DNA of 64,000 bases from Pandoraea pulmonicola (GCF_000815105.2 NZ_CP010310.2:5456001-5520000); one strand, 5' to 3'; shown: positions 1 to 10,161, counted from the stretch's first letter. The notes: generated by a model not told the origin, from the letters alone. Numbers and translations: made by a program.

Positions 1-30
1 GATTGCCCGCAACGTCCTTTTGAAAAGAAG

Positions 31-53
31 ACAGCCGACAACATGCCGGCTGT
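31..53. terminator. Hairpin downstream of dgt
   Basis: A 7-bp perfect inverted repeat (ACAGCCG and CGGCTGT) encloses a 9-base loop. On the plus strand it is followed by TTCGTTTTCC, and on the minus strand by a T-rich stretch, so it could stop transcription from either side. It lies about 90 bases past the dgt stop codon. The rest of bases 1-143 shows no gene. Confidence 0.5.
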
Positions 54-143
54 TTCGTTTTCCACTACACGCCGGGACGCCGCGTCTTCGGCTGCCTCAC
101 GCCTTCCCGGTCAGCGAACGGGTTGGGCGTTCGGAGGCCCGGA

Positions 144-1280
144 TCAAAGCGTCGGCGCGATGGTGAAGAGCCGGCTGTACTCCTTGATCGCGTAGCGATC
201 CGTCATGCCGGCGATGTAGTGTGCGATCCAACGCGGTTGATCCGCCGCGTTCTGCGCGCGGTAGTTCGGCGGCAGCAAACGCGGATCGGAGAGAAACGCG
301 TCGAACAGCTCTTGAACGATGCGCTGCGCCTTGGCAGCCATGCGCATGACAAGATAGTGCCGATAGAGGTTTTCGAACAGGAATCGCTTGAGTTGACCGG
401 CCTGCTCGCGCATCTCGTCGCTGAAGGCCACCAGGGGTCCGGCGTCGCGCACTTCATCCATCGAGCCAGGCGAGGCGTCCGCCACGCGCCGGCGCGTGGT
501 GGCGATCAGATCGACGATCAGCGCATTGATGATCCGGCGCGTCGTCTCGTGCACCAGGCGTCGGCCAGCGATTTCCGGCCACTCCAACCGCGCTTCGGCA
601 CAGTAACGCTTCCAGAGCGGAACGTCGTCGAGCTGTTCGAGCGTGAGCAGGCCCGAACGCACGCCGTCGTCGATATCGTGATTGTTGTAGGCGATCTCAT
701 CGGCCAGATTGGCGATCTGCGCCTCGATGCCGGGCTGACGCCCTTTGAGAAAGCGCTCGCCCAGCTCACCCAGGCCTCGGGCGTTGGCACGCGAGCAATG
801 CTTGAGAATGCCTTCTCGCGTCTCGAAGCACAGGTTCAGACCGTTGAAGCCTCCGTAGTGCTCTTCGAGTTCGTCGACCACGACGAGGCTCTGCAGGTTG
901 TGCTCGAAGCCACCGTACTCACGCATGCTTGCATTGAGCGCGTCCTGCCCTGCGTGACCGAACGGCGTGTGCCCAAGGTCGTGGGCCAATGCAATCGCTT
1001 CGACGAGATCCTCGTTCACGCGCAGATTGCGTGCAATCGAGCGGCCGATCTGCGCAACTTCGAGGCTGTGCGTCAAGCGCGTGCGGAACAGATCGCCTTC
1101 GTGATTCACGAAGACTTGTGTCTTGTATTCGAGCCGGCGAAATGCGGTCGAATGGATGATGCGATCGCGATCGCGCTGGAATTCCGTGCGTGTCGCGGGT
1201 GCGGGCTCGGCGAACCGTCGCCCGCGTGAAGTCGCCGAGCGCGCCGCGTAGGGGGCAAGCGACGCTTCGTAATCGATCAT
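144..1280 (-). CDS. dgt: dGTP triphosphohydrolase-like HD protein
   Basis: This 378-residue protein belongs to the dGTPase family, which hydrolyses dGTP to deoxyguanosine and tripolyphosphate in the cytosol. The HD metal site is visible: His71 in RLTHS, His100-Asp101 in [10 protein letters not shown], and a later Asp in NNHDIDDG. The N-terminal [11 protein letters not shown] segment is also typical. The length fits the shorter 'deoxyguanosinetriphosphate triphosphohydrolase-like' type rather than the ~500-residue E. coli Dgt. The start follows an excellent Shine-Dalgarno (AAGGAGGGG) 15 bases after the aroB stop, so it is the last gene of the pil-aro operon. The exact substrate preference cannot be told from sequence. 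Confidence 0.93.
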   Translation of the reverse strand: MIDYEASLAPYAARSATSRGRRFAEPAPATRTEFQRDRDRIIHSTAFRRLEYKTQVFVNHEGDLFRTRLTHSLEVAQIGRSIARNLRVNEDLVEAIALAHDLGHTPFGHAGQDALNASMREYGGFEHNLQSLVVVDELEEHYGGFNGLNLCFETREGILKHCSRANARGLGELGERFLKGRQPGIEAQIANLADEIAYNNHDIDDGVRSGLLTLEQLDDVPLWKRYCAEARLEWPEIAGRRLVHETTRRIINALIVDLIATTRRRVADASPGSMDEVRDAGPLVAFSDEMREQAGQLKRFLFENLYRHYLVMRMAAKAQRIVQELFDAFLSDPRLLPPNYRAQNAADQPRWIAHYIAGMTDRYAIKEYSRLFTIAPTL

Positions 1281-1295
1281 CGCTCCCCTCCTTCC

Positions 1296-2387
1296 TTACA
1301 CGTTGGCGCGCAGCGTAGCGCGCATATCGGCGTCGGGGACGCTCGTCATGAACGCGCCGCCCAATCGGTTGAGCAGCACGAAGCGGATATCGCCGCCTTC
1401 GGCCTTCTTGTCCACACGCATCAGGTCGACGTAGCGAGCTTCACCGAGGTCCGGCCCCGTCACCGGCAGTCTGGCCGCTGCCACCAACGCCTTGATGCGC
1501 GTCACGACGGCGTCGTCGACGAAACCCAGGCGCGCCGAGAGATCGGCCGCCATCACCATGCCGCAGCCCACGGCTTCGCCATGCAGCCACTCGCCGTAGC
1601 CAAGTCCCGCCTCGATGGCATGGCCGAACGTATGGCCGAAATTCAGCGTGGCGCGCAGGCCCTGTTCCCGCTCGTCGCTCGCCACGACCTGTGCCTTGAT
1701 CTCGCATGAACGCCGCACCGCATACGAGAGCGCCGCCGTATCGCGGGCATTCAGCGCATCGATGTTCGCCTCGATCCAATCGAAGAACTTCTCGTCGGCA
1801 ATCGCCCCGTGCTTGATCACCTCGGCCAACCCCGCCGCCAGCTCACGCTCGGGCAACGTGGCAAGCGTACCGATGTCGGCCAGCACGGCGCTCGGCTGCC
1901 AGAACGCGCCGATCATGTTCTTGCCCATCGGGTGGTTGATGCCCGTTTTGCCACCGACCGACGAGTCGACTTGCGCGAGCAGCGTCGTCGGCACCTGCAC
2001 AAAAGGCACACCACGCATATAGCAAGCCGCGGCGAAACCGGTCATGTCCCCGACGACGCCCCCGCCCAACGCGATCAGCGTCGCCTTGCGATCGGCCTGT
2101 GCGCCCAGCAGCTCGTCGAAAATCAGGTTGAGCGTCTGCCAGTTCTTGTACGCCTCGCCATCCGGCAATACGGCGGTGACCACGCGCTTGCCCAGTCGCT
2201 GCAGCGTGGCGGCGACACGCTCGGCATACAGCGGTGCGACAGTCGTGTTCGTCACGATCACGGCATGGGTGCCGCACACGTGAGGTGCGAACAGCGCGTC
2301 CTGCGTCAACAGATCGGTGCCGATGTGAATGGGATAGGCGCGCTCGCCCAGATCGAGTTTGAGGGTAATCATGCCGCTTGTTGTCAT
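1296..2387 (-). CDS. aroB: 3-dehydroquinate synthase
   Basis: AroB converts DAHP to 3-dehydroquinate, the second shikimate-pathway step, using NAD and a divalent metal. The 363-residue protein shows the family's nucleotide-binding [13 protein letters not shown] region, the [19 protein letters not shown] segment and a metal-ligand His in HGEAVGCGM. Length is normal. It lies 24 bases after aroK and 15 before dgt in one operon. Two in-frame Met codons (1 and 6) are possible starts; neither has a strong ribosome binding site, so the N-terminus is uncertain by five residues. Confidence 0.97.
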   Translation of the reverse strand: MTTSGMITLKLDLGERAYPIHIGTDLLTQDALFAPHVCGTHAVIVTNTTVAPLYAERVAATLQRLGKRVVTAVLPDGEAYKNWQTLNLIFDELLGAQADRKATLIALGGGVVGDMTGFAAACYMRGVPFVQVPTTLLAQVDSSVGGKTGINHPMGKNMIGAFWQPSAVLADIGTLATLPERELAAGLAEVIKHGAIADEKFFDWIEANIDALNARDTAALSYAVRRSCEIKAQVVASDEREQGLRATLNFGHTFGHAIEAGLGYGEWLHGEAVGCGMVMAADLSARLGFVDDAVVTRIKALVAAARLPVTGPDLGEARYVDLMRVDKKAEGGDIRFVLLNRLGGAFMTSVPDADMRATLRANV

Positions 2388-2411
2388 GTTCGCGATATCG
2401 GTCAGCGGATA

Positions 2412-3107
2412 TCAGCGGGGAAAGTTATCACGGACGGGTGACATGGGCGTCGCCTGTCCCTGATCATCGCCATTCGGCGGTGTCGCATCCTGGCCGCCGA
2501 CGTTCGCGTCGTCCTTCGATAGCGAGGCCGGTGCACCCTCGAAAAGCGCACTGTCCGGCACGCCATGCGCGACGTCCGGCGTGCTGGGCACGATGCCCGC
2601 GACTTCCAACTGCATCAGCACCATGTTGACGAGCGCGTTGACGCTCGGCCGCCCGGTTTCAATCACAAAGGTCGCGCACTCGCGATAAAGCGCGTCTCGC
2701 TCCTGAAACAGCTGTTCGAGACGCGCGCGCGGATCCGCCGTCTGCAGCAACGGGCGATTCTTGTCGCGTCGGGTGCGCAGCCAGAGGTCATGCGGATTGG
2801 CGCGAAGATAGACGACCGTGCCGCGCGACTTGATGCGTTCGCGATTCTCCGCCCGCAATACAGCGCCCCCGCCGGTCGCGAGAACGATGCCACTGCGTTG
2901 GGTGAGCTCGTCGATGGTTTGGGCTTCGCGCTGGCGGAAACCGTCTTCGCCCTCGTGCTCGAAGATGACCGGAATGCGCACGCCCGTGCGCGCCTCGATC
3001 TCGTGGTCGGAATCATAGAACTGCCGCCCGAGACGTCGTGCCACTGCGCGTCCAACCGTGGTCTTGCCCGCCCCCATCAGTCCGACAAGTATTACGTTTT
3101 CCAGCAT
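2412..3107 (-). CDS. aroK: Shikimate kinase with low-complexity C-terminal tail
   Basis: AroK phosphorylates shikimate with ATP. The P-loop GLMGAGKTT (residues 9-17), the DSDHEIE shikimate-binding segment and the GGGAVLR region are clear. The catalytic domain ends near residue 175, typical for the family. A further ~55 residues rich in Pro, Asp, Gly and Gln follow, ending SPVRDNFPR; they resemble no domain I know. The start is fixed by the standard N-terminus [15 protein letters not shown]. The first 95 bases of the gene lie inside the 3' end of the preceding pilOQ gene in another frame, so translation is probably coupled. Confidence 0.96.
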   Translation of the reverse strand: MLENVILVGLMGAGKTTVGRAVARRLGRQFYDSDHEIEARTGVRIPVIFEHEGEDGFRQREAQTIDELTQRSGIVLATGGGAVLRAENRERIKSRGTVVYLRANPHDLWLRTRRDKNRPLLQTADPRARLEQLFQERDALYRECATFVIETGRPSVNALVNMVLMQLEVAGIVPSTPDVAHGVPDSALFEGAPASLSKDDANVGGQDATPPNGDDQGQATPMSPVRDNFPR

Positions 3108-5718
3108 AAATCGCTGATATTTGGGTTCCAGTCCCTGATGATACCGGGATATCCCATTGGCGTGCGGAACGCGTCGCCCCGGGCATCCCCTCGGTGAGCC
3201 TGGGATGGTTGACGGGCAGGTCGTTTTTTGACGCCGGCGGCGCCACCCGCACGGCTGGCGCGACCGTGGCGGGCAAGGCGGGCGGTGGCCCGGATTCCGG
3301 CACCGCAGGCAGGTCGGATGACGTTTCCACTGCGATCGAAGCGCCCTCGGACGAGCCGCCCCCCTCTGGCACCACGCTCGGCGTCAGGAAGACGAGCAGC
3401 TCCGTGCGGCGGTTTTCCTCGGTGCGATTGCGGAACAGAGCACCGAGCACCGGTACCTCCCCCAGCCACGGCACTCGGGCGCGGCTGTCGCGCTGCTCCT
3501 CCTGATAAATGCCGCCAATGGCAACCGTTCCGCCATTTTCGACCTGCACCTGGGTCTTGACCTGCCGAGTGTCGACGGCAAATCCGCCGGCGACCTCCTG
3601 CCCGACGCTGTCCTTGCGCACGTCCACGTCGAGAATCACCCGACCGTCGGGCGTGATCAGCGGTGTGACCTCCAGCCGCAGCGTCGCTTTTCTGAAATGC
3701 ACCGACGGCAGGCTGCGTCGGCCCTCCCTCGTCAGGTATGGCAGTTCCGTGCCCTGCTCGATAACTGCCTGAATCTTGTCCGCCGTCACCACACGAGGCC
3801 GCGAAATCACCCGTCCGCGCCCGCTCGTCTCCAGCGCGGCGAGCTCGATCTGCAGAAACCGCGTCGCCGAACGTCCGAACAGCGTGATGGCCAGACTCGG
3901 CGGCACCACGCCTGCAAGCGCCGCCGCAGGCAGGCCGACATCGAGCGAGCTGCCCCGCGGTTTGTCGTCGTCACCGCGCTTACCCTCGGGCTTGTCGGTG
4001 CCGCGTGCGTCACCTGAGCGACCACGGCCACCACGATCCGAGGTCTCACCGCCGCGGCCGCCATCCGGCGCGCCGCTGTACCCCGCCAGCCGCACGCCCA
4101 GCGAGTCGCTGAACCGGTCGTCGACCTCGACGATGCGGGCTTCGATCAGCACCTGCCTCACCGGCACATCGATGCGCGCGATGAACGAGGCCAACGCCTC
4201 GAGCTTTTCGGGCAGGTCTGTCACGAAAAGCTGATTGGTACGCGGGTCCGCGATCAGACTTCCCCGCGCAGAGAGAAGCCTCCGCCCCTTCGCGTCCTTC
4301 TCTCCCACGATGATCTCCCGCAAGGCCAGCGCACGCGGATAGTTGAGCGTGAAGCGGCGGCTGGTGAGCGGCAGCATCGCCTCTCGTTTGGCAGCGGCCT
4401 CCAGTTGCGTCTGCTCATCGGCCAGCAATTGCGCACGAGGGGCGATCCAGTCCACTCCGCCGATGGACCGCACGCCCAGCCCAGCGCTACGGATCATGAC
4501 GTCGAATGCCGTCGCGGCCGACACACCCCGCACGTCCATGTCGAGACTGCCCTCCACGGGCTCACCGATCACCACACTGCGCCCCGTGAGCTGTGCGAAC
4601 GTCCGAAGCACGTCTGCGGTCTGTACGCCGTGCAAGGTCACATCGACGGTATCCGCGCCGCCGGGTTTCGCGCGACGCCCATGGTTCGGCGGGTCTTCAC
4701 GCCAGGTCGCCTCGAGTCCGGCAACACCACGTCGAAGCACGACATGGCGCGAGCCGGCTCGCATCGATCCTGCCGGCTTGGTCTCGTCGGTCGGCTGGCG
4801 CTGGCCGGACGCCGCCATCGTCACGGCATCCTGCGCCGGACGACGTGTCAGCGGCGTGCGAAATACGTCGGTCATGTCCGCCGGCAAGTCCCATGCGGGC
4901 AAAAGGGCCGGCATCGCGGGCAGCGTCGGTGTCGCTGTCGGACTGGCGAGGTTCGCGGGTTTGCGCCAAAGATAGGCCGCGATGGTCACCGTAAGCACCG
5001 CATGCGCATCCGCCGTCCCGGCGGTTCCCTGTGCGGGGCCCTGGAGCGAAAATCGCTCGATTGCCAGATGGCGCGGCATCCGGTCGATGTCGGCCAGCCA
5101 GCCGAGCAAGTCCGCCACCGTGCCCCTGACGCGCATTTCCGCCCGCTCGACCTCGAGGTCATCGGTGCGACCGACACCTTCGGACGCCGCGGACGGCCCG
5201 GGTCGCGTGGTTTCCAGTATCAAACCGGCACGCGCCACCAATCGCTCCAGATCGGCACGCCAGACGTTCTGAGGCTCGCCACGCGGCGCCTCTGTCTGGA
5301 GCCCATCACTGGCTTCCGGCGGATGGGCCGCTCCCGCGGCCGCAACCGCGGCGTCCAATGCACCGTCGACGATCGGCAGCAAGCGCCGCCATGCGATGTC
5401 ATCGGTCTGAGCGCTGCGAAGCGACGCCGTCAGTGCCGGCAATCGCTGCGCGGCTTCGTCGGTCCGTGCCAGGATCGCCTGCTCGATACCGAGGTCCTTC
5501 TGCAACGCGGCTCGCACCGGCAAGCCGACGAGCCACCAGATCGACCACGTCAGCGTCAGTCCGGCCAGCCAGGCCATGGCCGCCGAAATCCATCGCATTG
5601 GCGCAGACCACTCCGTCGGCGAGGTGGATGTCCAGGTGGCCCACCGTGTGCGCCAACGGTTCGCCATTTCATGAACGACGTCGCGGACGTCGTCCGGCGG
5701 ATGGGGATCACCGTACAT
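3013..5718 (-). CDS. pilQ: PilO-PilQ fusion: inner-membrane pilus alignment protein joined to secretin
   Basis: One uninterrupted 901-residue frame carries two proteins that are normally separate. Residues 1-255 look like PilO: a single membrane segment (about 44-66) and a periplasmic fold containing [21 protein letters not shown]. Residues 255-350 are a Pro-rich linker in which MTDVFRTPL faintly recalls the PilP 'DPF' segment. Residues 357-430 match the STN/N0 domain, 452-520 an N1 domain ending FIARIDVP, and 525-783 the secretin domain ([10 protein letters not shown], then [33 protein letters not shown]). Residues 547-590 are a Gly/Asp/Arg-rich insertion and 784-901 a disordered tail overlapping aroK. 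No internal start with a signal peptide precedes the secretin part. The gene overlaps pilN by 11 bases. Domain calls are from memory of family motifs; the fusion itself is read directly. Confidence 0.82.
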   Translation of the reverse strand: MYGDPHPPDDVRDVVHEMANRWRTRWATWTSTSPTEWSAPMRWISAAMAWLAGLTLTWSIWWLVGLPVRAALQKDLGIEQAILARTDEAAQRLPALTASLRSAQTDDIAWRRLLPIVDGALDAAVAAAGAAHPPEASDGLQTEAPRGEPQNVWRADLERLVARAGLILETTRPGPSAASEGVGRTDDLEVERAEMRVRGTVADLLGWLADIDRMPRHLAIERFSLQGPAQGTAGTADAHAVLTVTIAAYLWRKPANLASPTATPTLPAMPALLPAWDLPADMTDVFRTPLTRRPAQDAVTMAASGQRQPTDETKPAGSMRAGSRHVVLRRGVAGLEATWREDPPNHGRRAKPGGADTVDVTLHGVQTADVLRTFAQLTGRSVVIGEPVEGSLDMDVRGVSAATAFDVMIRSAGLGVRSIGGVDWIAPRAQLLADEQTQLEAAAKREAMLPLTSRRFTLNYPRALALREIIVGEKDAKGRRLLSARGSLIADPRTNQLFVTDLPEKLEALASFIARIDVPVRQVLIEARIVEVDDRFSDSLGVRLAGYSGAPDGGRGGETSDRGGRGRSGDARGTDKPEGKRGDDDKPRGSSLDVGLPAAALAGVVPPSLAITLFGRSATRFLQIELAALETSGRGRVISRPRVVTADKIQAVIEQGTELPYLTREGRRSLPSVHFRKATLRLEVTPLITPDGRVILDVDVRKDSVGQEVAGGFAVDTRQVKTQVQVENGGTVAIGGIYQEEQRDSRARVPWLGEVPVLGALFRNRTEENRRTELLVFLTPSVVPEGGGSSEGASIAVETSSDLPAVPESGPPPALPATVAPAVRVAPPASKNDLPVNHPRLTEGMPGATRSARQWDIPVSSGTGTQISAIYAGKRNTCRTDGGGQDHGWTRSGTTSRAAVL

Positions 5719-6379
5719 CGGGCGCCTCCCCCGAGGGCCAGGTCTCGTCGGCAGCGTCGGCGGTCAGCATCACTGGCCTGGGCTGCGCCTTCGGCTCGAT
5801 ACGCAACGTGAATCGGCGAATGTTGGGCTGTGCGCCCGTGGTCTCGCCGCCGGCCCACTGGCGTCTGACGCTCTCGGGTACCACGCTGGATTCGACTTCG
5901 GCGACCTTGCGCACCCACGGCAGCGCGCGCAAACGCTTCTGCGTCTCGCGAACTCTCGACTGGGTCGTCGCGTATCCTTCAATGCGCAGGTGGTCGTCGC
6001 CGGTCTTGACCGACGTCAGTCGCACACCGTCCGCACAGGCGCGCATGACATCCAGCAGTCGGGGTGCGATCGATTGCCGCTGCTCGATAAGCGTCACGAC
6101 CGCACGGCGATGCGCCACCATGGCGGCCAGGGTACGGCCGGTGGCATCGAAGGCTGCACGCTCGGCACTGCGCGCTTCGTTCCCCGCGCGTAGTACAGCG
6201 AGTTGCTCCCGCGCTTCACCGCGAAGGTATAGGTCTCGTGCGATGGGTGCGGCAGCCGTCATCGCACCCAGTCCCGCGATGGCGCCCCAAAGACGCCACT
6301 GACGATGGAACTCACGCTGACGGCGCTGCCCGAGCGTCAGAAGGAAATCGAGCGGAGGCAATATCGCGTTCACTCGCAT
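5708..6379 (-). CDS. pilN: PilN-like inner-membrane pilus assembly protein
   Basis: This 223-residue protein has a short cytoplasmic N-terminus, one membrane segment around residues 30-47, and a periplasmic alpha/beta region with LRIEGYATTQSRVRETQKRL, as in PilN. PilN links cytoplasmic PilM to periplasmic PilO. The usual N-terminal PilM-binding motif INLLP is poorly kept here (VNAILPPLD). The start at 6379 is chosen because it overlaps the pilM stop by 10 bases and leaves a protein of normal size; the open frame runs further upstream but only antisense to the pilM sense. The gene overlaps the fused pilOQ gene by 11 bases. Assignment rests mainly on position, topology and weak similarity. Confidence 0.75.
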   Translation of the reverse strand: MRVNAILPPLDFLLTLGQRRQREFHRQWRLWGAIAGLGAMTAAAPIARDLYLRGEAREQLAVLRAGNEARSAERAAFDATGRTLAAMVAHRRAVVTLIEQRQSIAPRLLDVMRACADGVRLTSVKTGDDHLRIEGYATTQSRVRETQKRLRALPWVRKVAEVESSVVPESVRRQWAGGETTGAQPNIRRFTLRIEPKAQPRPVMLTADAADETWPSGEAPDVR

Positions 6380-7443
6380 GACACCCCCTGCATGGACATC
6401 GCGCGCAGTGCGAGTCCGCACGCCACCGCCAGGGCGCTGCGCTGCGCGAACGGCTGGCGTCGAAGCGAGGTGGCAAATCGCCGCAAGGGATCGAAAGGCC
6501 GCACCGGGATACCGCACGCCGCAGCGAGCGCATCGCAAATCGACACCAGTGTGCCGGAGCTGACGCCCTGTGCGGCGAGGTACATCGCGCGCGGCTTGAT
6601 CGCCAGCATGCCCGTCAACTCGTGCACGACGCTGGCCAACGCCTCCGGATGTCCGCCGATGCCATCGAAGCGTTCCCTCACGTCCGCCACGCAATCGCGA
6701 CCGTCAAACACGGAAAGGTCGAGATCATGCGCATCCACCTGCAGCAGCGCCAACGGAGGCGGCTCCCGCTCGCTGTCCGCCGCCGCGTCGACGTCGGCGC
6801 CATTGCCAACACTCGTGTCGACACGCGCGGCGCCCGGCCACGCCCATCGGAACGCCCGACGTCCGGCTTCGTGTGCGGCATCGACCGCCTGCGGCTGCAA
6901 GCCCGACATCTCCAGCACCGCGACACGGGCGTCGACCAGTTCCGCCTCGCAGGCATACAAGCGCAGCCGATGGCTGGCGGGATCCGCCCACGTCACCCCG
7001 ACACGGCAGCGCAGGCCTGCGTCCGCGTCGCCGGGTACCAGCAGCGCGGCACGCCGTTCGCACCAGGCACGCAGCGCGCGCGGCGGTACGTCGGGCGGAC
7101 AGTCGATCACTTCGGTCTTGAGCCCGTGCGCCGGCAGCGCCAGCACGATCGTGTCGTCGCACAGTTCCGAGGCGCTCATGCCGGTTCGCTCCAGCAATTC
7201 CGTCAGGTGCCGGGCTGCGGCCTCCGGCTTGGCAATCAGCGCTCCCCGCAGGACATCGTCCTCGACGGGCGCGCTGCCATAGGCCGCCAGACGCAGTCGC
7301 GCCGGACCGGCACACCGTGTCAGGCGAACGAATTGCACCGCTGCCGCGTCAAAGTGAATGCCCACCCCGCCGCCACCGGCACGTGGCAGCACCGCCGCCA
7401 GTTGGCCGCCCATCCGACGTACTCCGTGCAGGATCGCTCTCAT
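6370..7443 (-). CDS. pilM: PilM-like actin-fold pilus assembly protein
   Basis: PilM is a cytoplasmic actin-like ATP-binding protein that recruits PilN and organises the type IV pilus inner-membrane platform. This 357-residue protein has the family layout: an N-terminal VGIHFDAAAVQFVRL strand pair, a PAHGLKTEVIDCP segment, a central LLQVDAHDLDLSVFDG strand block and a C-terminal FATSLRRQPFAQRSALAVACGLALR helix. Conservation of the nucleotide loops looks weak. A strong ribosome binding site (GGAAGGAGGG) precedes the ATG. It is the first gene of the operon and is divergent from mrcA across about 250 bases. Confidence 0.75.
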   Translation of the reverse strand: MRAILHGVRRMGGQLAAVLPRAGGGGVGIHFDAAAVQFVRLTRCAGPARLRLAAYGSAPVEDDVLRGALIAKPEAAARHLTELLERTGMSASELCDDTIVLALPAHGLKTEVIDCPPDVPPRALRAWCERRAALLVPGDADAGLRCRVGVTWADPASHRLRLYACEAELVDARVAVLEMSGLQPQAVDAAHEAGRRAFRWAWPGAARVDTSVGNGADVDAAADSEREPPPLALLQVDAHDLDLSVFDGRDCVADVRERFDGIGGHPEALASVVHELTGMLAIKPRAMYLAAQGVSSGTLVSICDALAAACGIPVRPFDPLRRFATSLRRQPFAQRSALAVACGLALRAMSMQGVSCE

Positions 7444-7657
7444 CGTGCCCTCCTTCCGTTTCTCGCTTTGTCGATGCGATCGATCCTAGCGACGGTGATA
7501 CGGCAGTCCAATCGGACCAGTCCGAATCCGGGGCGGGGGGCGGCAAGCGAATCCCGCTTTGGGATTCCACGCCCGATTTTTCTCGTCCTTTTCCGAGACC
7601 CCATGGGCCTGTACTCCGATTTCCGGCAGGTCCGGCAGGCAATACCGAGGCGTTCGT

Positions 7658-7663
7658 TATAAT
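7658..7663 (+). promoter_or_regulatory. -10 box (TATAAT) in front of mrcA
   Basis: A perfect TATAAT lies 27 bases before the mrcA ATG. No good -35 is visible 16-18 bases upstream. If it is used, transcription would begin near 7670 and give a leader of only about 20 nucleotides with no Shine-Dalgarno, just a pyrimidine-rich run. Confidence 0.5.
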
Positions 7664-7690
7664 CGGCCCATCGTTTTTTCCCGTTCCCCC

Positions 7691-10132
7691 ATGGCAAGCA
7701 CACCCCAAACCGAGACACCTCGCGACAAGCGCCCACCCAAACCGCGCCGCTCCATCTGGCTGCGCCTGGCCTTGTGGTTCGTTGGCCTGATCGCCGCGAT
7801 GGTCGTGTGCGGCGCGCTGCTCGCGGGGTACATCCTGGTGGTGATGACGCCGCAGTTGCCCTCGCTCGACACCATCGTCGATTACCGGCCGAAGATTCCG
7901 CTGCGCATCTATACCGCCGACGAGATCCAGATCGGCGAGTTCGGCGAGGAGCGGCGCAACCTCGTACGTTTCGCCGATATTCCGGACGTCATGAAGAAGG
8001 CCGTCCTCGCCATCGAGGACGATCGCTTCTATCAGCACGGCGGCGTCGATTTCATCGGGATCTTCCGCGCCGGGGTGACCAACTTCACTCGCGGCGGCTC
8101 GTCGCAGGGCGCCAGTACGATCACCATGCAGGTGGCGCGTAACTTCTTCCTGTCCAGTGAGAAGACGTACACGCGCAAGATCTATGAGGCGCTGCTCGCC
8201 TACAAGATCGAATCGCGCCTCACGAAGGATCAGATTCTCGAGCTGTACATGAATCAGATCTATCTCGGCGAGCGTGCCTACGGCTTCGCCAGTGCCGCAC
8301 GCGTGTATTTCGGCAAGGATCTGAAGGACATCACACTGGCCGAAGCGGCCATGCTCGCCGGCTTGCCCAAGGCCCCGTCCGCCTATAACCCGATCGTCAA
8401 TTACAAACGCGCCCGCGTGCGTCAGGAGTACATCCTCAAGCGGATGTACGACCTTGGCTACGTCTCGAAAGCCGATTACGAGCAAGCCATCGCCCAGGAA
8501 CTGGTGGTGCGCGGGTTGGGCAGCGAGTTCAGCGTGCATGCCGGGTATGTTGCCGAAATGGTTCGCCAACTGCTCTACGCGCAGTTCAAGGACGAGATCT
8601 ACACGCGCGGCTTCAATGTCTATACGACGATCAATTCGGCCGATCAGGAGGCCGCGTACGAAGCCCTGCGCGCAGGCGTCATGGCTTACGAGCTACGGCA
8701 CGGCTATCGTGGTCCGGAAGCCAATATCGACCTGCCCGACGACCAGGACGCGCGCGAACAGTTGATCGACGACACGCTCGTCGAACATCCGGACAGCGGC
8801 GATATGGTCGCGGCCGTGGTGCTGTCGGCCACGCCGCAACAGGTCAAGGCGGTGCTGCTCAACGGCGACGACGTCACGGTGACCGGGGACGGGCTGCGCT
8901 TTGCCGCCGCCGGCCTGAGCGCCAAGGCGCAACCGAAGCAGAAAATTCGCCGCGGCTCGGTGATTCGCGTCACGAAGGATGCGAAGGAGAACTGGCGCAT
9001 CGTCCAGATGCCGGACATCGAAGCGGCATTCGTCTCGCTCGACCCGCAGAACGGCGCGATCCGCTCGCTCGTCGGCGGCTTCGACTTCAACCGCAACAAA
9101 TTCAACCACGTCACGCAGGCATGGCGCCAGCCGGGGTCGAGCTTCAAGCCGTTCATCTATTCGGCCGCGCTGGAAAAGGGCTTTGCCCCGGCGACGATCA
9201 TCAACGACGGACCGCTCTATTTCACGGCGGCGCAAACCGGTGGTCAGCCATGGGAGCCGAAGAACTACGGCGGCGGCTTCGAGGGGCCGATGCCGATGCG
9301 GGTGGCACTGATGCGCTCGCGTAACCTCGTGTCGATCCGCATTCTTCAGAGCATCACGCCGGGCTACGCGCAGAAGTACATCGGCCGCTTCGGTTTCGAG
9401 GCCGACAAGCATCCGGCGTATCTTCCGATGGCGCTCGGTGCAGGCATGGTCACGCCACTGCAAATGGCCAGCGCTTACGCGGTGTTCGCGAACGGCGGCT
9501 TCCGCGTGAATCCGTTCATCGTGGCGCGCATCACGGACTCGAAGGGCAACGTCATCATGGAGGAGAAGCCCACGGCGGCGGGCGACGAGTCGATCCGCGC
9601 GATCCCGGCGCGCAACGCGTTCCTCATGAACTCGATGCTGCACGACGTCGCCACGCGCGGTACCGCTGCGAAGACCAACGTGCTCAAGCGCAGCGATCTC
9701 GCGGGCAAGACCGGGACGACCAACGATTCCCACGACGCCTGGTTCGCCGGCTACCAGTCGCAACTGGTCGGCGTGGCGTGGATCGGCTTCGATCAGCCGC
9801 GCAACCTGGGGGATCGCGAAACGGGTGGGGGCTTGGCGCTGCCGATCTGGATCGATTACATGGCCAAGGCGTTGCGCGGGGTGCCGGAATCGACGCGTCC
9901 GGTGCCACCGGGCATCATCCAGGCGAACGGAGATTATTTCTATGACGACTATCCGCCGGGCCGCGCGGTGAGCACGGTGGGCCTGAGCGCGGATACAACA
10001 CCGGATGGTTCGGCGGCCACCGGCCCTGCGGCCGGCGCGCTGCCGGGCCAGATGCCCGCATCCCCGGGCCCCGCGCCGGTCGATCGGCAGGAACGTCAGC
10101 GCATTCTCGATATGTTCAACAACAAGCCTTGA
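7691..10132 (+). CDS. mrcA: Penicillin-binding protein 1A (bifunctional glycosyltransferase/transpeptidase)
   Basis: This class A PBP (813 residues from the chosen ATG) polymerises glycan strands from lipid II and cross-links the stem peptides in the periplasm. After a Lys/Arg/Pro-rich cytoplasmic head comes one membrane helix (about residues 25-50). The GT51 motifs AIEDDRFYQHGG, QGASTITMQVARN and LYMNQIYLGERAYG follow, then an OB-like domain. The transpeptidase has SSFK (Ser483, Lys486) and KTGTT (Lys673). The tail is Pro/Gly-rich. The ATG is chosen because it gives the usual short basic N-terminus. No ribosome binding site is visible. The gene is divergent from pilM, as in other Burkholderiales. 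Confidence 0.96.
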   Translation: MASTPQTETPRDKRPPKPRRSIWLRLALWFVGLIAAMVVCGALLAGYILVVMTPQLPSLDTIVDYRPKIPLRIYTADEIQIGEFGEERRNLVRFADIPDVMKKAVLAIEDDRFYQHGGVDFIGIFRAGVTNFTRGGSSQGASTITMQVARNFFLSSEKTYTRKIYEALLAYKIESRLTKDQILELYMNQIYLGERAYGFASAARVYFGKDLKDITLAEAAMLAGLPKAPSAYNPIVNYKRARVRQEYILKRMYDLGYVSKADYEQAIAQELVVRGLGSEFSVHAGYVAEMVRQLLYAQFKDEIYTRGFNVYTTINSADQEAAYEALRAGVMAYELRHGYRGPEANIDLPDDQDAREQLIDDTLVEHPDSGDMVAAVVLSATPQQVKAVLLNGDDVTVTGDGLRFAAAGLSAKAQPKQKIRRGSVIRVTKDAKENWRIVQMPDIEAAFVSLDPQNGAIRSLVGGFDFNRNKFNHVTQAWRQPGSSFKPFIYSAALEKGFAPATIINDGPLYFTAAQTGGQPWEPKNYGGGFEGPMPMRVALMRSRNLVSIRILQSITPGYAQKYIGRFGFEADKHPAYLPMALGAGMVTPLQMASAYAVFANGGFRVNPFIVARITDSKGNVIMEEKPTAAGDESIRAIPARNAFLMNSMLHDVATRGTAAKTNVLKRSDLAGKTGTTNDSHDAWFAGYQSQLVGVAWIGFDQPRNLGDRETGGGLALPIWIDYMAKALRGVPESTRPVPPGIIQANGDYFYDDYPPGRAVSTVGLSADTTPDGSAATGPAAGALPGQMPASPGPAPVDRQERQRILDMFNNKP

Positions 10133-10161
10133 GGTCCTTGGCCCTTGGCCTCTGACCTTTA

